From: an uncultured Bacteroides sp.
GTDB lineage: Bacteria > Bacteroidota > Bacteroidia > Bacteroidales > Bacteroidaceae
Length of the DNA: 64,000 nucleotides
Direction: 5' to 3'
Assembly: GCA_949288585.1 (NCBI GenBank)
Contig: CASEKR010000004.1
Coordinates: 1-64,000 of the forward strand
The position numbers and the translations under genes were made by a program. The notes below the pieces were generated by a model. It saw nothing but the letters and a program-made list of their open reading frames with translations. It made no database searches and was not told the DNA's origin. Shown here in pieces: positions 52,817-61,243 of the stretch; the first letter of the stretch is position 1, and every line of letters begins with the position of its first letter.

Positions 52817-55657
52817 TCAATGGGCTTCCAGCCAGTTCGCCCCCCACCCGGAATCGGCCTTCAGAGGCACCCGCATGGGGCAGGCGTTCTCCATTTCTTC
52901 GATGACGATTTGCTGCACGATGGCTTTTTCTTCTTCCGGGACGCTGAAGTTCAGTTCATCGTGCACTTGCAGAATCATCTTCGCTTTCAGGTTGCCCGCT
53001 TCGAAGCGGCGGTAGATGCGCGCCATGGCCACCTTGATGATGTCTGCCGCGCTGCCCTGGATAGGGGCGTTGATGGCGTTGCGCTCCGCATAGCCGCGCA
53101 CCGTTGCGTTCCGCGAGTTGATGTCCGGCAGGTAGCGCTTGCGGCCGAAGATGGTCTCCACATGCCCCTGTGCACGGGCCACTTCGATGCTCCGTTCCAT
53201 GTAGGCTTTCACCTGGGGGTACGTGTCGAAATACCCGTCGATAAGTTCCTTCGCCTCCTGGCGGGAGACGCCCATCCGCTCGGCCAGCCCGAAGGTGGAT
53301 ATGCCGTAGATGATGCCGAAGTTGGCCGTCTTCGCCTTGCGGCGCATGTCCGCCGTCACTTCGCTTATACTTATTTTATAAATCTTCGCTGCCGTGGCCG
53401 CGTGGATGTCGTGCCCGCTGCGGAAGGCTTCTATCATGTTCTCGTCGCCGCTCAGGTGGGCCATGATGCGCAGTTCGATTTGCGAATAGTCGGCCGAGAA
53501 GAAACTGCAGCCGTCGTCGGGCACAAAAGCCTTGCGGATTTCTTTGCCGTCGTCGTCGCGCACGGGGATGTTCTGCAGGTTCGGGTTGCTCGAACTCAGG
53601 CGGCCCGTGGCGGTCACTGCCTGGTTGAACGACGTGTGTATGCGTCCCGTCCGTGGGTTGATGAGCTGCGGCAGCGCGTCCACATACGTGCCGAGCAGTT
53701 TCTTGAGGCCCCGGTGCTCCAGTATTTTTCCGACCACCTCGTGCTTTCCGCGCAAGTTTTCCAGCACTTCCTCCGACGTGACGTACTGTCCCGTCTTCGT
53801 TTTCTTGGGCTTCCCGGCAATCTTCAGGTGCTCGAACAAGACTTCCCCCACCTGCTTGGGCGATGCGATGTTGAAACGCTCGCCCGCCAGTTCGTAAATC
53901 TGCTGTTCGATTTCCGCCAGGCGCGCGCTGAAGTGGCGCGAGGTTTGGCCCAGGGCTTCGGTGTCAATGCGCACGCCGTTGCTTTCCAGGTTGACCAGCA
54001 CGGGCACCAGCGGCATCTCCACTTCTTCAAACAGATGGGTGACGTTGTTCTTCGCCAGTTCCTTCTCCAGGACGTTCTTCAGCTTCAGCGTGACGTCGGC
54101 ATCCTCGCAGGCGTAGCGGTAGACGTCGGCGGGCGGGAGGTCGCGCATGGATTTCTGTCCTTTGCCCCGGGGGCCAATCAATTGGTCGATGTGGATGGTG
54201 CGGTAGTGCAGGTAGACTTCTGCCAGATAATCCATGTTGTGCTTCAACTCCGGCTGGAGGACGTAGTGGGCCAGCATCGTGTCGAACAGCGGTCCCCGGA
54301 CATGTACGCCGTAGTTCTGGAGCACCACCATGTCGTACTTGATGTTCTGCCCTACTTTCAGGCTCCGATCGTTCTCGTAGAGCGGGCGGAGCAGGTTCAC
54401 CATTTGCCGGGCCTTCTCCCTGTCGTGCGGGATGGCCACGTACCAGGCGCGGTTTTCGGCATCGCTGAAGCTGGCGCCGACCAGTTCGGCCTCCATTGGT
54501 TCGGTGCTCGTGGTCTCCGTGTCTATTGAGAGGATTTCGGATGTCAACAACTTTTGAAGCATTTGGCGGATACCTTCTTCTGTGTCAACCAGTTGGTAGT
54601 CCACTGTGATGGATTCTAACGTGTCGAGAATCGAATTTTCGGCGTCGCCTGTCCCCTCGGCCGGAAATATCGCAAATAAATCGCCTTGGACGGGAGCCGG
54701 ATTTCTGCTTGCTCCGCCAGCTTGGGCGAAGAGCGGGCCGGCGAAGGCGTCCGGCGGGGTAGGGGAGGAAGCGGAAGCGGAGGCTCTGCCCAGCACACGT
54801 TCGGCCAGCGAGCGGAACTCCAATTCGTCGAACAGTTTGCGCAGGGCGTCCGCGTCAGGCTCTTGGCAGGCCAGCGCGTCCATGTCCAGCGCGATGGGGA
54901 CGTCGGTCTTAATCGTAGCCAGGAACTTGGAGAAAACTATCTGTTCGCGGTTGCCTTCGACCTTGGCCTTCAAGGCGCCTTTCAGTTCGTCGGTATGCTC
55001 CAGCAGGTTTTCGATGCTGCCGAACTGGGCGATGAGTTTCTGCGCCGTTTTTTCGCCGACGCCCGGGCAGCCCGGAATGTTGTCCGACGCGTCGCCCATC
55101 AGGCCCAGCATGTCGATGACTTGGCGGGTGTCTTCTATCGCGAACTTCGCCTTTACCTCGGCGGTGCCCATCTTCTCGAAGCCGCCCGTGTGTTTGGGGC
55201 GGTACATGTAGACGCTGCCGCCGACGAGTTGCCCGTAATCCTTGTCCGGCGTCATCATGTAGGTTGTGATGCCCCGGCGTCCGGCTTCGGTGGCCAAGGT
55301 GCCGATAACGTCGTCGGCTTCGAAGCCCGCCACCTCCAGGATGGGGATGCGGTAGGCGCGTATGATGTCTTTAATAATAGGTACGGACAGGCGGATGACC
55401 TCCGGCGTTTCCTCGCGTTGGGCCTTGTATTGTTCGAAGGCTTCATGGCGGAAGGTGGGGCCGGCGGGGTCGAAGGCGACGCCGATGTGGGTGGGCCGTT
55501 CTTTCTTCAGCACTTCTTCGAGGGTGTTGACAAAGCCCAGGACGGCCGACGTATTGAACCCTTTGGAGTTGACGCGCGGGTTCTTGATAAGCGCGTAGTA
55601 GGCGCGGTAGATGAGCGCGTAGGCGTCCAGCAGGAAGAGTTTCTCGGTAGATTCCAT
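52817..55657 (-). CDS. polA: DNA polymerase I
   Basis: The protein has 946 residues from ATG 55657; a longer frame to 55732 crosses the divergent promoter region. It has an N-terminal 5'-3' exonuclease (LFLLDAYALIYRAYYA, FEADDVIGTLA). The central 3'-5' exonuclease keeps its acidic residues (SIDTETTS, NIKYDMVV, YACEDADVT), so proofreading should be active. The C-terminal polymerase has SADYSQIELRIMAHLS, KTANFGIIYG and LQVHDEL. It fills gaps and removes primers in replication and repair. About 946 residues is normal for Bacteroidetes. Confidence 0.97.
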   Translation of the reverse strand: MESTEKLFLLDAYALIYRAYYALIKNPRVNSKGFNTSAVLGFVNTLEEVLKKERPTHIGVAFDPAGPTFRHEAFEQYKAQREETPEVIRLSVPIIKDIIRAYRIPILEVAGFEADDVIGTLATEAGRRGITTYMMTPDKDYGQLVGGSVYMYRPKHTGGFEKMGTAEVKAKFAIEDTRQVIDMLGLMGDASDNIPGCPGVGEKTAQKLIAQFGSIENLLEHTDELKGALKAKVEGNREQIVFSKFLATIKTDVPIALDMDALACQEPDADALRKLFDELEFRSLAERVLGRASASASSPTPPDAFAGPLFAQAGGASRNPAPVQGDLFAIFPAEGTGDAENSILDTLESITVDYQLVDTEEGIRQMLQKLLTSEILSIDTETTSTEPMEAELVGASFSDAENRAWYVAIPHDREKARQMVNLLRPLYENDRSLKVGQNIKYDMVVLQNYGVHVRGPLFDTMLAHYVLQPELKHNMDYLAEVYLHYRTIHIDQLIGPRGKGQKSMRDLPPADVYRYACEDADVTLKLKNVLEKELAKNNVTHLFEEVEMPLVPVLVNLESNGVRIDTEALGQTSRHFSARLAEIEQQIYELAGERFNIASPKQVGEVLFEHLKIAGKPKKTKTGQYVTSEEVLENLRGKHEVVGKILEHRGLKKLLGTYVDALPQLINPRTGRIHTSFNQAVTATGRLSSSNPNLQNIPVRDDDGKEIRKAFVPDDGCSFFSADYSQIELRIMAHLSGDENMIEAFRSGHDIHAATAAKIYKISISEVTADMRRKAKTANFGIIYGISTFGLAERMGVSRQEAKELIDGYFDTYPQVKAYMERSIEVARAQGHVETIFGRKRYLPDINSRNATVRGYAERNAINAPIQGSAADIIKVAMARIYRRFEAGNLKAKMILQVHDELNFSVPEEEKAIVQQIVIEEMENACPMRVPLKADSGWGANWLEAH

Positions 55658-55719
55658 TGTTTTTAGTCTTTTTTCGTGGTAAAAGTACGAAGAAAATACG
55701 GTATTACCTGTTTTATTAC

Positions 55720-55727
55720 TACTTTTG
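55720..55727 (+). promoter_or_regulatory. Promoter -7 box for the polyprenyl synthase gene
   Basis: TACTTTTG fits TAnnTTTG and lies 16 bp before ATG 55744, so the leader would be about 10 nt. On the other strand, 55689-55682 reads TACTTTTA, a near-consensus -7 box for polA. Confidence 0.55.
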
Positions 55728-55743
55728 TGCACAAATTAAGTAT

Positions 55744-56718
55744 ATGAATCGTTCATCTTTAATAAGCGCGCCTATCAGTGGGGAAATGGAGGAATTCCGG
55801 AAGCTGTTCGGAAGTTCCCTGTCCAGTTCCAATCTTTTGTTGCAGGAAGTCATCGGACACATCCGGCAAAAGAACGGGAAGATGATGCGTCCGATGCTGG
55901 TGCTGCTCGCAGCCAAGTTGCTGGGCGGTGTCCGCCCGGCCACGCTCCATGCGGCCGTCTCGTTGGAACTCTTGCATACGGCCAGCCTGGTGCATGACGA
56001 CGTGGTGGATGACAGCACGGAGCGGCGCGGGCAGTTGTCCGTGAACGCTTTGTTCAACAACAAAGTGGCCGTCCTGGCGGGCGATTTCCTGCTGGCCACG
56101 TCGTTGATTCAAGCCAGCCAGACGAAGAACCTGGCCATCATCGACCTCATTTCCGGCCTGGGCCAGGACTTGGCCGACGGCGAACTGCTCCAGCTTTCTA
56201 ACGTCAGCAACCCCGATTTCTCGGAAGAGGTCTACTTCGACGTCATCCGCAAGAAGACGGCTGCGCTCTTTGCCTCGTGCACGAAGGCAGGGGCCTTGTC
56301 GGTCGGAGCGGACGAGGACAAGACCGAGGCTTTGCGCCGCTTCGGCGAGTACATCGGCCTGTGTTTCCAGGTGAAGGACGATGTTTTCGACTACTACGAG
56401 AGCAAGAAAATAGGGAAGCCGACGGGCAACGACATGCTGGAAGGCAAACTGACGCTGCCGGTGCTCTACGCGCTGAACAGCACGCGCGACGAGCGGGCCA
56501 CGCAGTTGGCGCGCCGCGTGAAGGCGGGGCAGGCGACGGCGGAAGAGATTGCCGAGTTGATTGCCTTTGCCAAGGAGCACGGCGGCATCGAACATGCCTG
56601 GCGGACGATGGACGCTTTCCGCGCGAAGGCGCTGGAACTGCTGGCCGTTGTCCCTGCGGGCGAGGTGAAGGACGCCCTGACGGCGTACATAGATTATGTG
56701 GTGGAGCGGGAGAAGTAG
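55744..56718 (+). CDS. ispB: Polyprenyl (octaprenyl-type) diphosphate synthase
   Basis: The protein has 324 residues from ATG 55744, just downstream of the promoter box; the longer frame from 55657 includes that promoter. It is a trans-prenyl transferase with the first Asp-rich motif LVHDDVVDDS, the second in QVKDDVFDYYES, and GKMMRPMLVLLAAKLLGG upstream. It makes the long isoprenoid chain, probably for menaquinone. Strong terminator at 56745-56784. Confidence 0.92.
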   Translation: MNRSSLISAPISGEMEEFRKLFGSSLSSSNLLLQEVIGHIRQKNGKMMRPMLVLLAAKLLGGVRPATLHAAVSLELLHTASLVHDDVVDDSTERRGQLSVNALFNNKVAVLAGDFLLATSLIQASQTKNLAIIDLISGLGQDLADGELLQLSNVSNPDFSEEVYFDVIRKKTAALFASCTKAGALSVGADEDKTEALRRFGEYIGLCFQVKDDVFDYYESKKIGKPTGNDMLEGKLTLPVLYALNSTRDERATQLARRVKAGQATAEEIAELIAFAKEHGGIEHAWRTMDAFRAKALELLAVVPAGEVKDALTAYIDYVVEREK

Positions 56719-56744
56719 TTGCCCGCATTCCTTCCGATAAATAG

Positions 56745-56786
56745 AAAGCCCGGCGATGGTCGCGAACGACTGTCGCCGGGCTTTTT
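56745..56786 (+). terminator. Bidirectional terminator between ispB and deoC
   Basis: AAAGCCCGGCGA (56745-56756) and TCGCCGGGCTTT (56773-56784) pair perfectly over 12 bp with a T-run on both strands. It serves the convergent ispB and deoC genes. Confidence 0.9.
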
Positions 56787-56804
56787 CTTGCCGGGGGCGG
56801 AGGG

Positions 56805-57707
56805 TTAGAACCACTTCGTCTCCCGGCCCAGGATATCGCTGAGCAAGAGGTTGGCCAGGCGGCTGGTGCCGAGGCGGAAGTAGAAGTTGTTCAGCCAATC
56901 TTCGCCCAGGACTTCGCGGACGATGGTGTAGTAGGTGAGGGCGTCGTCCACCGTGTTCAGCCCGCCGGCGGGTTTGAAGCCGACGCGGCGGCCCGTCTGT
57001 TCGTAGTATTCCTTGATGGCCCGGCACATGACGTAGGCGGCTTCGGGCGTGGCGGCGGGTTGCTGTTTGCCGGTGCTGGTCTTGATAAAGTCGGCGCCCG
57101 CATACATGGCCAGGATGGAGGCCTTCTTGATATTCGTCGCGGTGCGGAGCGCGCCTGTCTCGAGGATGACTTTCAGGCGGTGCGTCTTGCAGGCGTCCTT
57201 GATTTCCTCGATTTCATCGCACATGGCTTCGTAGTCTCCGGCGAGGAACTTGCCTACCGGGATAACGATGTCTATCTCCGTCGCCCCGTCGTTGAGGGCC
57301 ATGGCCGTTTCGGCAATCTTGATTTCCGGGAAGGTCTGCGACGAGGGAAAGCCTCCGGCCACGCAGGCTATTTGCACGTCCTCCACCTCGAGCGTGTCGC
57401 GCACAATCTCCGCGAAGTTGGGGTAGACGCAGATGGCGGCCACGTTCTTCAGGTCGGGGTGCTCCTCGTCCAGGCGGTTGACAGCTTGCGTGAAGCGCAT
57501 GACGCTTTCGTCGTTGTCTTCGCAGCGCAGCGTGGTCAGGTCGATGCAGTTGAACAGGAACTTCTTCACTTCCGGCGTGTCGTTCGCGGCCTTGTTTTTT
57601 TCGATGATTTCAGCCGTTTTGGCGGCCACTTCGGCGTCGTCCAGCAGGATGTCGTAGCGGCTGAGGGCGTCGTCGTACTTGCTTTGGGTGGGTTCATTCT
57701 TTTCCAT
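56805..57707 (-). CDS. deoC: Deoxyribose-phosphate aldolase
   Basis: The protein has 300 residues. This class I aldolase splits 2-deoxyribose 5-phosphate into glyceraldehyde 3-phosphate and acetaldehyde. Conserved segments are FNCIDLTTL, GGFPSSQTFPEIKIAE, EIDIVIPVGKFLAGD, the Schiff-base Lys in ADFIKTSTGK, and RRVGFKPAGGLNT. It overlaps the mazG-like stop by 14 bp, so the two genes are translationally coupled within the dtd-mazG-deoC unit. Confidence 0.95.
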   Translation of the reverse strand: MEKNEPTQSKYDDALSRYDILLDDAEVAAKTAEIIEKNKAANDTPEVKKFLFNCIDLTTLRCEDNDESVMRFTQAVNRLDEEHPDLKNVAAICVYPNFAEIVRDTLEVEDVQIACVAGGFPSSQTFPEIKIAETAMALNDGATEIDIVIPVGKFLAGDYEAMCDEIEEIKDACKTHRLKVILETGALRTATNIKKASILAMYAGADFIKTSTGKQQPAATPEAAYVMCRAIKEYYEQTGRRVGFKPAGGLNTVDDALTYYTIVREVLGEDWLNNFYFRLGTSRLANLLLSDILGRETKWF

Positions 57708-58038
57708 CTTGTTCTCTTAGTTTGGGGTTATTCAGATGCCGGGTTCGGTCCCGGTTGGTTTTCTTCTCGAGGGTGCGGGCGAAGGCTTCGGTGAGGTCGG
57801 TGCCCGTCTGGTTGGCCAGGCAGATGAGCACCCAGAGTACGTCGGCCAGTTCTTCGCTCAGGTTGTCCTTCTCGCCCGGTTTGAACGATTGGTCGCCGTA
57901 GCGGCGGGCCACGACGCGGGCCAGCTCGCCGACTTCCTCGGTCAGCACGGCCAGGTTGGTCAGTTCGCTGAAGTAACGCACGCCGTAGGTGCGTATCCAG
58001 GCGTCCACTTGTTTCTGTGCTTCTTCTATCGTCATCAT
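57694..58038 (-). CDS. MazG-like nucleotide pyrophosphohydrolase
   Basis: The protein has about 114 residues. The all-alpha NTP pyrophosphatase motif is present: LTEEVGELARVVARRYGD followed by LSEELADVLWVLICLAN, giving the EExxE and ExxD metal-binding acids. Such small proteins hydrolyse (d)NTPs, possibly non-canonical ones. The start overlaps the dtd stop as ATGA (ATG 58038 or 58035). Confidence 0.85.
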   Translation of the reverse strand: MMTIEEAQKQVDAWIRTYGVRYFSELTNLAVLTEEVGELARVVARRYGDQSFKPGEKDNLSEELADVLWVLICLANQTGTDLTEAFARTLEKKTNRDRTRHLNNPKLREQDGKE

Positions 58039-58487
58039 TCTTTGTTTTTGGTATCCATGCAGATGGTGACCGGCCCGTCGTTCAGCAGTGTCACCTTCAT
58101 GTCCGCGCCGAACTGTCCGGTGGCGACGGGCTTGCCCAGCGCGGCGGACAGCGAGCGGCAGAACTGTTCGTACAGCGGGATGGCCGTTTCGGGTCGTGCG
58201 GCGCGGATGTACGAGGGGCGGTTGCCTTTCTTGGTCGAGGCGTGCAGGGTGAATTGGCTGACGACGAGGATGTCTCCCCCGGCTTCGAGGATGCTGCGGT
58301 TCATGACGCCCTGATCGTCGTCGAAGATGCGCAGGTTGGTTATCTTGCGGCACAGCCAGTCGATGTCCTCTCCGCCGTCGGCTTCTTCGATGCCCACGAG
58401 GATGAGCATCCCGGGGCCGATGGCGGCTTTCTCCCGGCCGTCGATGGCGACGGAGGCGTGGGCGGTGCGTTGTATCACTACTCTCAT
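58035..58487 (-). CDS. dtd: D-aminoacyl-tRNA deacylase
   Basis: The protein has 150 residues from ATG 58487. It removes D-amino acids (and mischarged glycine) from tRNA. Both family motifs are visible: SQFTLHA and NDGPVTI with the Gly-cisPro dipeptide. It is first of the dtd-mazG-deoC unit, with promoter box TATCTTTG at 58527-58520. Confidence 0.95.
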   Translation of the reverse strand: MRVVIQRTAHASVAIDGREKAAIGPGMLILVGIEEADGGEDIDWLCRKITNLRIFDDDQGVMNRSILEAGGDILVVSQFTLHASTKKGNRPSYIRAARPETAIPLYEQFCRSLSAALGKPVATGQFGADMKVTLLNDGPVTICMDTKNKE

Positions 58488-58519
58488 TTTTCTTTCTTTA
58501 GTAGATGTTTTTCTCCTTG

Positions 58520-58527
58520 CAAAGATA
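58520..58527 (-). promoter_or_regulatory. Promoter -7 box for dtd
   Basis: The minus strand reads TATCTTTG, a perfect Bacteroides -7 box 32 bp before the dtd start codon. It matches the box in the repeated small-RNA elements of region 1 exactly. Confidence 0.65.
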
Positions 58528-58619
58528 CGAATCTTTTCCGTTGCTTCCATTCTTTGCGCGGGTTGTCATGGATTTTTCTCGTCCGGGAGGCTTGCCGGGC
58601 GGGCGTGCGGGCGGTGTTT

Positions 58620-58692
58620 CCGCCGAGTGCGTCCGGGAGTTGCGCCGGGTGCACTCGGGAGATGCACGGAGTGCACTCCGTGCAAACACGGC
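58620..58692. repeat. GC-rich repeat with a perfect 22-bp palindrome
   Basis: 58663-58684 is a perfect palindrome (half-site TGCACGGAGTG). The flanks carry further CGGGTGCACTCGGGA-type motifs that resemble the tandem repeats at 52265-52352. It sits between uvrC and dtd. Confidence 0.85.
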
Positions 58693-58722
58693 GCGTGCGG
58701 GCAGTAACAGCTTGGTTAACTG

Positions 58723-60573
58723 TTAGTTGCCGTTTTCTTTTTCGTTGTCCTGATTTTTCTCCTGGAAATGCTCGTGCAGGATGCGCGCCTTGCTGGCTCC
58801 TACCACGGCCGACAGTTCTTCCGTGCTTGCCTCGCGGATGCGTTTCACGCTTTTGAACTCCTTCAACAATGCTTCTTTCGCCTTGGGGCCGATGCCTTTG
58901 ATACAGTCCAACTCCGATGCAATCTGCCGCTTGCTGCGCTTTTCGCGGTGGAAGGTGATGGCGTAGCGGTGCACCTCGTCCTGGATGTGTGTCAGCAGTT
59001 GGAACAGCGGCGAGGTCTGCTTCATGCCGATGACCTGCGGGGGGAAGCCGAAGAGCAGTTCCGACGTGCGGTGGCGGTTGTCCTTGGCCAGTCCGGCCAC
59101 GGGGATGTCCAGCCCCAACTCGTCCAGCACTTCTTTCACGGCGCCCATTTGTCCCTTTCCACCGTCGGTGATGAGCAGGTCGGGCAGGGGAATGCTCTCT
59201 TCCAGGGCGCGCGTGTATTTGCGCCTCACGACCTCCTGCATGGAAGCGTAGTCGTCCGGCCCCTCCACCGTCTTGATGTTGTACTTCCGGTAGTCCTTCT
59301 TCGACGGCTTGCCTTTGACGAATACCACGCACCCCGCCACGGCGTCGGAGCCTTGGATGTTCGAGTTGTCGAAGCACTCTATGCGGATGGGCAGGTGCTT
59401 CAGGTGGAGTGTCTCTTGTATCTCTTTCAGGAGCCGTGTCGTGCGCTGTTCGGGGTTTAGTTTTTCGGCCTGTTTCAGGCGGTCCGCCTTGTATTGCTTC
59501 ACGTTCAGTTGCGACAGTTCCAGCAGCGTCTTCTTTTCGCCCCGTTGCGGGACGGTGAAAACGACGTCTTTCAGTTCAATGTCCAGCGGGAAGGGGACGA
59601 TGATTTCGCCCGAATGGCTTTTGTAGCGGGCGCGCATTTCCACGATGCCCAGCGTGAGCAGTTCCTCTTTCGACTCGTTCAGCTTCTTTTTGTATTCGAA
59701 GGTGAATGCCTGGTTCACCGCCCCGTTCGTGATGTGCAGGTAGTTGATGAATGCTGACTTTCCGTCGCTGTCTTCCTCGATGGAGAAGACGTCGATGTTG
59801 TGCAGCACGTGGCTCACCACTTCCGACTTGGCGCGGTAGCTCTCTATCAGTTGGTATTTCTCCTTCACCTTCTGCGCTTCCTCGAAACGCAGTTCGGCGG
59901 CCAGGTCTTGCATCTGCTGGTAGAGCATCTGCTCCACCTGGCGCGTGTTCCCTTTCAGGATTTCTTTGATTTGGGCGATGTTCGCCATGTATTCTTCGTG
60001 AGACTGCTTCCCGACGCAAGGGCCTGCGCAGTTCTTGATGTGATACTCCAGGCAGACCTGGTACTTGCCCGAACGGATGTTTTCGGGCGAAAGGTTGTGG
60101 TGGCACGTGCGCAGTGGAAACAGGTGTTTGATAAGGTCGAGCAGGGCGTACATCGTTGGCACGTGGCTGTACGGCCCGTAGTAGCTGGAGCCGTCCCGCA
60201 CGACTTTCCGGGTGCGGAATACGCGCGGGAACCATTCGTTCTGCACGCAGATGGACGGGTAAGTCTTGTCGTCTTTCAATAAGACATTGTAGCGTGGTTT
60301 GTATTTCTTGATAAGGTTGTTCTCCAGCAGGAGGGCGTCTTCCTCGGTCTTCACCACGATGTAGCGTATGTCGGCAATCTTGCTCACCAGCACGCGCGTC
60401 TTTCCCGGTTCGTGTTCGCGGTTGAAGTAGGAAGACACGCGCCTCTTCAGGTTTTTCGCCTTTCCAACGTAGATGATAGTGCCCTCGTCGTTCAGGTATT
60501 GGTAGATTCCCGGGCTGTCGGGCAGGTTTTGCACGATGCCCCGCAGGTATTCATTCGTCTTTAGTTCGTACAT
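58723..60573 (-). CDS. uvrC: UvrABC excinuclease subunit C
   Basis: The protein has 616 residues. The N-terminal GIY-YIG nuclease (PGIYQYLNDEGTIIYVGKA) makes the 3' incision. A cysteine-containing linker, a UVR motif (about 205-240), the RNase H-like C-terminal nuclease (RIECFDNSNIQGSDAVAG, LLITDGGKGQMGA) for the 5' incision, and a helix-hairpin-helix end (CIKGIGPKAKEALLKEF) follow. It works with UvrA and UvrB in nucleotide excision repair. Confidence 0.96.
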   Translation of the reverse strand: MYELKTNEYLRGIVQNLPDSPGIYQYLNDEGTIIYVGKAKNLKRRVSSYFNREHEPGKTRVLVSKIADIRYIVVKTEEDALLLENNLIKKYKPRYNVLLKDDKTYPSICVQNEWFPRVFRTRKVVRDGSSYYGPYSHVPTMYALLDLIKHLFPLRTCHHNLSPENIRSGKYQVCLEYHIKNCAGPCVGKQSHEEYMANIAQIKEILKGNTRQVEQMLYQQMQDLAAELRFEEAQKVKEKYQLIESYRAKSEVVSHVLHNIDVFSIEEDSDGKSAFINYLHITNGAVNQAFTFEYKKKLNESKEELLTLGIVEMRARYKSHSGEIIVPFPLDIELKDVVFTVPQRGEKKTLLELSQLNVKQYKADRLKQAEKLNPEQRTTRLLKEIQETLHLKHLPIRIECFDNSNIQGSDAVAGCVVFVKGKPSKKDYRKYNIKTVEGPDDYASMQEVVRRKYTRALEESIPLPDLLITDGGKGQMGAVKEVLDELGLDIPVAGLAKDNRHRTSELLFGFPPQVIGMKQTSPLFQLLTHIQDEVHRYAITFHREKRSKRQIASELDCIKGIGPKAKEALLKEFKSVKRIREASTEELSAVVGASKARILHEHFQEKNQDNEKENGN

Positions 60574-60663
60574 GGCAAACGGCTGGTTAAGGGTGGATAT
60601 ATGTAGGGGCGGGTTGTGTTCTTCGCAATCCGCCCCGTCTCTCGTGTGTAGGATGCCGCCTGT

Positions 60664-61188
60664 TTACAAGGCCAGCACTGTGTCCAGTTCCACGTCGTTG
60701 CCGAACACCTTGCGGCCTTCCAACGCCTTGAGTTCGATAAGGAAGTTGACGTAGACTTTCCTGGGGCGCATACTCTGCACCATCTGGCAGGCGGCTTTCA
60801 TGGTGCCGCCCGTCGCCAGCAGGTCGTCGTGCAGCAGCACTACATCTTCTTCGCCGATGGCGTCCTTGTGTATCTGGATGGTGTCGGTCCCGTACTCTTT
60901 CTCGTAGCTTACTTCGATGGTCACGGCAGGCAGCTTGCCCGGCTTCCGTGCCATGATGAACCCGGCACCCAGACGCTCCGCCAGGATGGCGCCCAGGATG
61001 AACCCTCTGGACTCTATTCCTACCACTTTCGTAATGCCTTTGTCCCTGTACATCTGATAGAGGACTTCGCCCGCCTCGTGCAAGGCCTTCGGATCCTTGA
61101 ACAGTGTAGTTACGTCGTAGAAGAGTATCCCCTTCTTCGGGTAGTCGGGGATTGTCCGGATGGTTTTTACTAATTCTTCTTTGTTCAT
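60664..61188 (-). CDS. apt: Adenine phosphoribosyltransferase
   Basis: The protein has 174 residues. It salvages adenine to AMP using PRPP. The PRPP-binding loop VVLLHDDLLATGGTMKAA and the segment GIESRGFILGAILAERLG are diagnostic. It lies between uvrC and mnmG in the order common in Bacteroides. Confidence 0.96.
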   Translation of the reverse strand: MNKEELVKTIRTIPDYPKKGILFYDVTTLFKDPKALHEAGEVLYQMYRDKGITKVVGIESRGFILGAILAERLGAGFIMARKPGKLPAVTIEVSYEKEYGTDTIQIHKDAIGEEDVVLLHDDLLATGGTMKAACQMVQSMRPRKVYVNFLIELKALEGRKVFGNDVELDTVLAL

Positions 61189-61243
61189 AATCAGTTACTT
61201 TATGCGGTTTATTGAATCTTTGGTTTCACGTGGAACGGCTTCC

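Noticed and set aside
52688..54529. 613-codon plus-strand frame opposite polA
   Set aside because: Composition is that of an antisense shadow, and polA is complete on the other strand with all motifs.
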